Positions 7,367 through 9,953 of a stretch of DNA of 9,953 nt are shown here, one piece after another. The stretch spans positions 1 through 9,953 of the forward strand of contig JAGGZO010000061.1 in assembly GCA_021161995.1 (NCBI GenBank), read 5' to 3'. This stretch comes from Candidatus Aenigmatarchaeota archaeon (GTDB lineage: Archaea; Aenigmatarchaeota; Aenigmatarchaeia; CG10238-14; SpSt-28). The number at the start of each line of letters is the position of its first letter. Positions within the stretch are counted from its first letter, which is position 1. The translations under genes and the position numbers were made by a program. The notes beneath the pieces were generated by a model. That model ran no database searches, was not told the origin of the DNA, and saw only the letters and a list, made by a program, of their open reading frames with translations.

Positions 7367-8397
7367 CTAATCAATCACATAACCAGAAATCTTCATACTT
7401 TCCTTTACTCTTTCAAAAAACTCTGAATGTTTTTCGAAGTATTCTCTAACTGGGCTGATCAAAATGTTAGTATACTCTATCAAAGAATTTTTCAAATCGA
7501 GTGGATGTATCAAACCTTTTACATAATCGTTCTTCAAATCATTTATATTTGTATATGTCTTTTCTCCTTCTTTCGTTTTAACTTTTATCTCGCTAAAAAA
7601 TGGGAACAATACAAATTCCATGATGTCGATAATTGGATTATCTTTAGTTTGGTTTGGTGGACAATAAGCCTTTAGAACTTTTTTCCTTAGATTTTCTTCA
7701 GTTTCATGAAGCGTGATATGTGTGTCTGGTTTACTTGCACTCATTTTTGTTTCTGGACCGGTTAACGAAGTTAAGAGTGGGGTAAAAATACAAATTGGTT
7801 TTTTCCAGTTGATTTCATCAAGAATTTCTCTTCCTAATGCGTAGATATGTCTCTGGTCTATTCCACCTAAAACCAATTCTGCTCCTACATATTTTACATC
7901 AACATTCTGCATTACAGGATAGATTAAAGATGAGACTTTTGGAGATTCTTTTATTCTAACGACTTCACTAGCTGACCTAATGGCTCTTTTTACGCTAACT
8001 ATCCCACTCAGTTTAAACATATCTTCAATATATTCTTTAGAACTTTGGAATTCACTTCCTTTTACAAACTTTATTTTTGAGGCTTCTTCTTTAAGTACCA
8101 ACTTCAAACAAGTTTCTATGTATTTGGCTCTAACTTCCATTTCTTCCCAAGGAGTTTTTCTATCATCTAAATAGGCATGGTAATCTGCAATTAAAATGGT
8201 TGGGTTACCTCCAACTTTCATAAGGTCTATATTTTTGCAACAGGAATCAAATACCCAATGTGAAATGGTCCTGTTGGTGCAATACCCCAATAGAATTCAA
8301 AACTCTCTTTTTTATTTAATAAATCAATGACTTCGTTCTCCATGAGTATTTCGACAGTATTCCTTTTCACCAGATTAATCTTTTCGTTTTTCTCCAT
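7367..8397 (-). CDS. tyrS: Tyrosyl-tRNA synthetase, reading frame interrupted
   Basis: Class Ic aminoacyl-tRNA synthetase attaching Tyr to tRNA-Tyr. With one base restored at 8232-8236 the product is 343 residues, normal for the archaeal/eukaryotic type. The HIGH-like motif is HIGY (46-49) and the KMSKS-like loop is KMSAS (218-222). Tyrosine-pocket residues line up with the family: Y36, Y160, Q164, D167 and Q182 (in GGIDQR). The helical C-terminus HPLDLKNS...SPVREYF (298-321) matches archaeal homologues. As given, the frame from ATG 8397 stops at TAG 8227-8229 after ...IPVAKI, and the rest continues in the -1 frame (...NIDLMKVGG). An essential, otherwise intact gene argues for a sequencing/assembly indel or for translational slippage rather than decay. 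The ATG at 8397 fits homologue N-termini; a GTG at 8418 is possible. Confidence 0.92.
8232..8236 (-). other. Frameshift site in tyrS (A5 tract)
   Basis: On the coding strand the codons GCA AAA ATA run into TAG. Adding one A gives GCA AAA AAT ATA GAC and restores a continuous TyrRS (VAKNIDLMK), comparable to KKMIDL in the Methanocaldococcus enzyme. The same peptide would come from a -1 slip of tRNA-Lys on A-AAA, two codons before the stop. Confidence 0.85.
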
Positions 8398-8439
8398 TTT
8401 CCCACAATATAAATACACTCTTTAGCATTAAGTTGATAC

Positions 8440-8448
8440 ATTAAAAAT
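8440..8448 (-). promoter_or_regulatory. Candidate TATA box for tyrS
   Basis: Minus-strand TTTTTAATG is centred about 26 nt before the GTG at 8418, giving a leader of about 20 nt to the preferred ATG 8397. A second AT-rich box (8406-8415) lies too close to the ATG. Just upstream is a short palindrome, TGATC-T-GATCA (8451-8461). Confidence 0.35.
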
Positions 8449-8548
8449 CCTGATCTGATCATTGGAAGAAACGCTTTAACTGTACCAGACACCTAACAAA
8501 TTTTAAATGTGGATAGCCCCGCCCGGATTCGAACCGGGGTCACCGGGT

Positions 8549-8587
8549 TTCTTCCTCTCATCTTGTATCGATGCTTTAGCCAAGAGA
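8549..8587 (-). other. tRNA-Gln intron 2, canonical 37/38 position (39 nt)
   Basis: The bulge-helix-bulge is canonical. Outer helix CCGGG/CCCGG, 3' bulge AAA, 4-bp central helix CTTT/GAAG (one T-G wobble), 5' bulge GGT, inner helix CTCT/AGAG. Cutting within the bulges (GG^T and AA^A) removes 39 nt and leaves loop CTTTGG-A. Confidence 0.9.
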
Positions 8588-8600
8588 CCAAAGCCCGGCA

Positions 8601-8632
8601 ATCGAGGGAGGCTTCGTTTGCCGAAACCTCCT
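8601..8632 (-). other. tRNA-Gln intron 1, D-arm position 24/25 (32 nt)
   Basis: Non-canonical intron. Outer helix CGGT/GCCG, 3' bulge ATT, 4-bp central helix CGAG/CTCG, 5' bulge GAA, then a strong 10-bp inner stem (GGAGGTTTCG/CGAAGCCTCC, one wobble) closed by GCAAA. Cuts at GA^A and AT^T join A24 to T25 and restore the D-stem. Confidence 0.88.
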
Positions 8633-8683
8633 TCCTCGACCGCTAGACGACGGGGCTATCCTGATATTATAAATGACATGCCG

Positions 8684-8692
8684 ATTTAAATT
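8684..8692 (-). promoter_or_regulatory. Candidate TATA box for tRNA-Gln
   Basis: ATTTAAATT on the plus strand (AATTTAAAT on the minus) is centred near 8688, which places transcription start near 8661, about 4 nt before the mature 5' end at 8657. A closer AT-rich stretch (8665-8673) would start transcription inside the tRNA and is less likely. Confidence 0.5.
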
Positions 8693-8728
8693 GTTTTTCT
8701 TGTTCATAGCTTTTGATGAAAAACAATT
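8689..8728. promoter_or_regulatory. 11-bp perfect inverted repeat, candidate operator
   Basis: AATTGTTTTTC at 8689-8699 is matched exactly by its reverse complement at 8718-8728, with an 18-nt spacer. The left arm touches the tRNA TATA box and the right arm overlaps the mntA TATA box. The arms start 29 nt apart, close to three helical turns. Position suggests an operator, perhaps for autoregulation of the toxin-antitoxin pair; this is inference. Confidence 0.55.
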
Positions 8729-8732
8729 ATAG
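8725..8732 (+). promoter_or_regulatory. TATA box of mntA-hepT
   Basis: AATTATAG is centred about 25 nt before the ATG at 8754, giving a leaderless start. Its first four bases lie within the right arm of the inverted repeat. Confidence 0.5.
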
Positions 8733-8753
8733 AGGTCTTTCCAATCATTATTT

Positions 8754-9131
8754 ATGAATAAAAAAATTGTTGGCAAACTTGTTGAGAAAGCCAAAAATGA
8801 TAGAAAAATACTAGCTGTATTTCTATTTGGAAGTTTTCTCAGGGATAAGCACCCAGAAGATATAGATATTTGTTTAGTTTTGAGAAAAAACGTAAAAAAG
8901 AGTGAATTCTCGAAAATAAAGCTAAAATATTTGTCGGATTTTCACGATTTAGATATAAGTATTTTCCAACAGTTACCCATTTACATAAGAAAAAGGGTAA
9001 TAAAAGAAGGTAAAATCTTGCTGATGAAAGATTTTGACGAATTATACGATATAGTAATTGACACAATAAAGGAATTCGATGATTTCAAGAAAATTTACAA
9101 AATGTATCTAGAAGGTGTTATGAATGGATAA
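8754..9131 (+). CDS. mntA: MNT-domain nucleotidyltransferase antitoxin (MntA-like)
   Basis: Minimal nucleotidyltransferase of the MntA antitoxin type. In known pairs it transfers AMP to a tyrosine of the partner HEPN toxin and so inactivates it. The 125-residue protein carries the polymerase-beta signature: FLFGSFLRDKHPEDIDI has G26-S27 followed by D36 and D38, and a third acidic residue is D67 in HDLDISIF. The catalytic set is complete, so the enzyme is predicted active. Length matches single-domain MNT proteins. A TATA box at leaderless distance and no Shine-Dalgarno site support the ATG. The stop overlaps the start of the HEPN gene by 8 nt, the usual arrangement in this module. The divergent neighbour is tRNA-Gln. 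Confidence 0.9.
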   Translation: MNKKIVGKLVEKAKNDRKILAVFLFGSFLRDKHPEDIDICLVLRKNVKKSEFSKIKLKYLSDFHDLDISIFQQLPIYIRKRVIKEGKILLMKDFDELYDIVIDTIKEFDDFKKIYKMYLEGVMNG

Positions 9132-9540
9132 AGAAAGAATACTATCAAAAATAGACGAACTAAACCAATACATAAAGGAACTAGAAAAAATAAGACCAAA
9201 AACTTTCGAAGAATACAAAAGCAACATACTGATAAAACGGGCATGTGAGCGATTATTGCAGGTCTCAATAGAATGTATAATAGACATTGCAAGCATACTA
9301 GTAAAAGAGTTGAAAATAGGATTGCCTTCTGAAGAAGAAGACCTCTTTGACAAATTAGAAGAAAACAGGATTATAACAAGAAAGATGAAAGATAAACTTA
9401 GATTGATGAGAGGATTCAGAAACATTCTTGTACACAGGTATGGTAAAATAGATGATAAGCTCGTTTTCGAAAATCTAAGCAAAATACAAGATTTCAAAGA
9501 TTTTTCAAAACAGATCATAGAATTTCTAAAAAATAATTAA
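9124..9540 (+). CDS. hepT: HEPN-domain RNase toxin (HepT-like, DUF86)
   Basis: HEPN-superfamily toxin of the HepT/DUF86 type, paired with the upstream MNT antitoxin. The 138-residue all-helical protein carries the catalytic RX4HXY motif at the expected place: R99-N100-ILV-H104-R105-Y106. R99 and H104 are the RNase residues, and Y106 is the tyrosine that MntA-type antitoxins AMPylate in studied systems. It overlaps mntA by 8 nt, and GGTG at 9114-9117 is a plausible Shine-Dalgarno site 6 nt before the ATG, so the second gene uses a ribosome-binding site while the first is leaderless. Motifs on both sides are intact, so the module is predicted functional. The RNA target is unknown. Confidence 0.9.
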   Translation: MDKERILSKIDELNQYIKELEKIRPKTFEEYKSNILIKRACERLLQVSIECIIDIASILVKELKIGLPSEEEDLFDKLEENRIITRKMKDKLRLMRGFRNILVHRYGKIDDKLVFENLSKIQDFKDFSKQIIEFLKNN

Positions 9541-9548
9541 AATGGAAA

Positions 9549-9603
9549 GCTCAGTAGCTACCCCGTTAATCATCAAATCATTCTGGGACAGCCTCATCAT
9601 CGC
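9549..9603 (-). ncRNA. C/D-box guide sRNA (about 55 nt)
   Basis: The minus strand shows every element of an archaeal C/D-box sRNA in order. Box C is ATGATGA (9600-9594), followed by a 12-nt guide (9593-9582), a degenerate box D' ATGA (9581-9578), box C' TGATGA (9575-9570), a 15-nt guide (9569-9555), and box D CTGA (9554-9551). A 2-bp terminal stem (GC 9603-9602 with GC 9550-9549) closes the kink-turn. Length is typical. It lies in the non-coding gap between hepT and the minus-strand partial gene, 9 nt after the latter's stop, so it may be processed from that gene's 3' UTR. Such RNAs direct fibrillarin/Nop5/L7Ae to 2'-O-methylate rRNA or tRNA. Confidence 0.78.
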
Positions 9604-9612
9604 AATTTATTC

Positions 9613-9951
9613 TTACTTTTTAAACACTAAATAATCACATTTTCTGTTATCAAAGCTATAAGTTAATTTTGTTCTTAGTTTAAAACCATCTGCTTCTATT
9701 ACCTCAATGGTTCTATTTTTGTAGTAACCTGAAGAGCATAACTCATCTGAAGGGTTACATGGCGTACCACACATATCTAGTATCACCAAATCAACTGGTT
9801 TTGATTGATTAAACGCCCCTTCAGCATATTCCCAATTACCGAAGAATTTCAGTGAAGCATCATAATAAGCACCTAAAAGAAAATCGTTTGTGAATATACT
9901 TTTTGCATCTGTAACATATATTTCCCTACCAATTTGTTTGTAGATATCATA
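9613..9951 (-). CDS. C-terminal end of an unknown Cys-containing protein (partial)
   Basis: The last 112 codons of a gene that enters from beyond the right edge; the frame is open from the edge to TAA at 9613-9615. I do not recognise the family. The segment reads like an extracytoplasmic or beta-rich domain: many aromatics (GAYYDASLKFFGNWEYAEGA), a hydrophobic beta-strand (VDLVILDM, 53-60), three Cys close together (C61, C65, C72) and a fourth near the end (C105). Sequons NQS (48-50) and NRT (79-81) are present. A disulfide-stabilised outer domain of a membrane or secreted protein would fit, but a cytoplasmic metal site is not excluded. A C/D-box sRNA follows its stop. Confidence 0.75.
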   Translation of the reverse strand, partial: YDIYKQIGREIYVTDAKSIFTNDFLLGAYYDASLKFFGNWEYAEGAFNQSKPVDLVILDMCGTPCNPSDELCSSGYYKNRTIEVIEADGFKLRTKLTYSFDNRKCDYLVFKK

Positions 9952-9953
9952 CA

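Larger units (their letters stand above)
8514..8657 (-). tRNA. tRNA-Gln (UUG) with two introns
   Basis: The cloverleaf is complete once two introns are removed. Exons 8657-8633, 8600-8588 and 8548-8514 (25+13+35 nt) give a 73-nt mature tRNA. Acceptor stem AGCCCCG pairs with CGGGGCT, discriminator A73 follows, and CCA is not encoded. Position 8 is T, the D-arm is GTCT/GGAT with a GG in the loop, the anticodon stem is CCGGG/CCCGG, and the loop CTTTGGA gives anticodon UUG (Gln, codon CAA). The variable region is TGAC; the T-arm is CCCGG-TTCGAAT-CCGGG. Both introns sit in bulge-helix-bulge folds. In archaea tRNA-Gln is normally charged through Glu-tRNA-Gln and GatDE. tyrS lies downstream on the same strand, and the MNT-HEPN pair diverges from it. 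Confidence 0.95.

Noticed and set aside
7345..7376. 7-bp inverted repeat GATTGAT/ATCAATC between the convergent 151-residue gene and tyrS, as a bidirectional terminator
   Set aside because: Loop of 18 nt, AT-rich stem and no long T-run on either side; too weak to call.
7336..7378. Second C/D-box sRNA on the minus strand at the tyrS 3' end
   Set aside because: A CTGA is present, but box C is only GTGATTG and no C'/D' pair is found.
8451..8461. Palindrome TGATC-T-GATCA upstream of tyrS as an operator
   Set aside because: Only 5-bp arms, expected by chance at this length; mentioned in the promoter note only.
8507..8689. Open reading frame on the plus strand across the tRNA, with an overlapping minus-strand frame at 8576-8794
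   Set aside because: Both only translate the GC-rich tRNA-Gln gene and its introns; no start signal or protein-like pattern.
1..9953. CRISPR array, insertion sequence, rRNA or integrase
   Set aside because: No spaced direct repeats, transposase motifs, terminal repeats with target duplications, or rRNA sequence seen in the window.

Overview
The window is archaeal chromosome and AT-rich. Every clear marker points to Archaea: a TopA of the archaeal/eukaryotic-like type IA, a two-ring Cdc48/VAT AAA+ ATPase, Pth2, an archaeal/eukaryotic-type tyrosyl-tRNA synthetase (TyrRS), TATA-box promoters about 25 nt upstream of start codons (leaderless mRNAs), a tRNA with bulge-helix-bulge introns and no encoded CCA, and a C/D-box guide RNA. 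The lineage cannot be fixed from sequence alone. Compact AT-rich genes, short Lys-rich proteins and a non-canonical tRNA intron would fit an uncultured (for example DPANN-like) archaeon, but this is a guess.

Left part (1-5605, plus strand): a coiled-coil protein whose frame is open to the left edge, then topA, then cdc48 with its own TATA box directly after the topA stop. One base after the cdc48 stop comes a DedA/VTT-family membrane protein. The two ATPase rings of cdc48 share a 62-bp perfect DNA repeat, which suggests recent intragenic gene conversion.

Middle part (5602-7314): a minus-strand operon reads SecB-like protein -> pth2 -> tiny Lys-rich protein. It meets dedA tail to tail, with the two TAG stops sharing one CTAG. 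From a shared AT-rich promoter region, a 61-residue single-span membrane protein runs on the plus strand. An unrecognised 151-residue helical protein follows with its own TATA box.

Right part (7367-9953): on the minus strand are tyrS, split by an apparent one-base frameshift at an A5 tract, and upstream of it a tRNA-Gln(UUG) gene with two introns (one canonical at 37/38, one in the D-arm at 24/25). Divergent from the tRNA is an overlapping MNT-HEPN (MntA-HepT) toxin-antitoxin pair. An 11-bp perfect inverted repeat lies between the two promoters and is a candidate operator. Beyond hepT is a previously unlisted minus-strand C/D-box sRNA of about 55 nt, just downstream of the 3' end of a Cys-containing protein that runs off the right edge.

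Functionally most of the window is information processing and protein quality control (DNA topology, unfolding, peptidyl-tRNA recycling, Tyr charging, tRNA-Gln, rRNA modification), with one defence/stress module (MNT-HEPN). The main points for follow-up are the two-intron tRNA-Gln, the C/D sRNA, the tyrS frameshift, the inverted repeat at the tRNA/mntA divergent promoters, and the cdc48 homogenised tracts.
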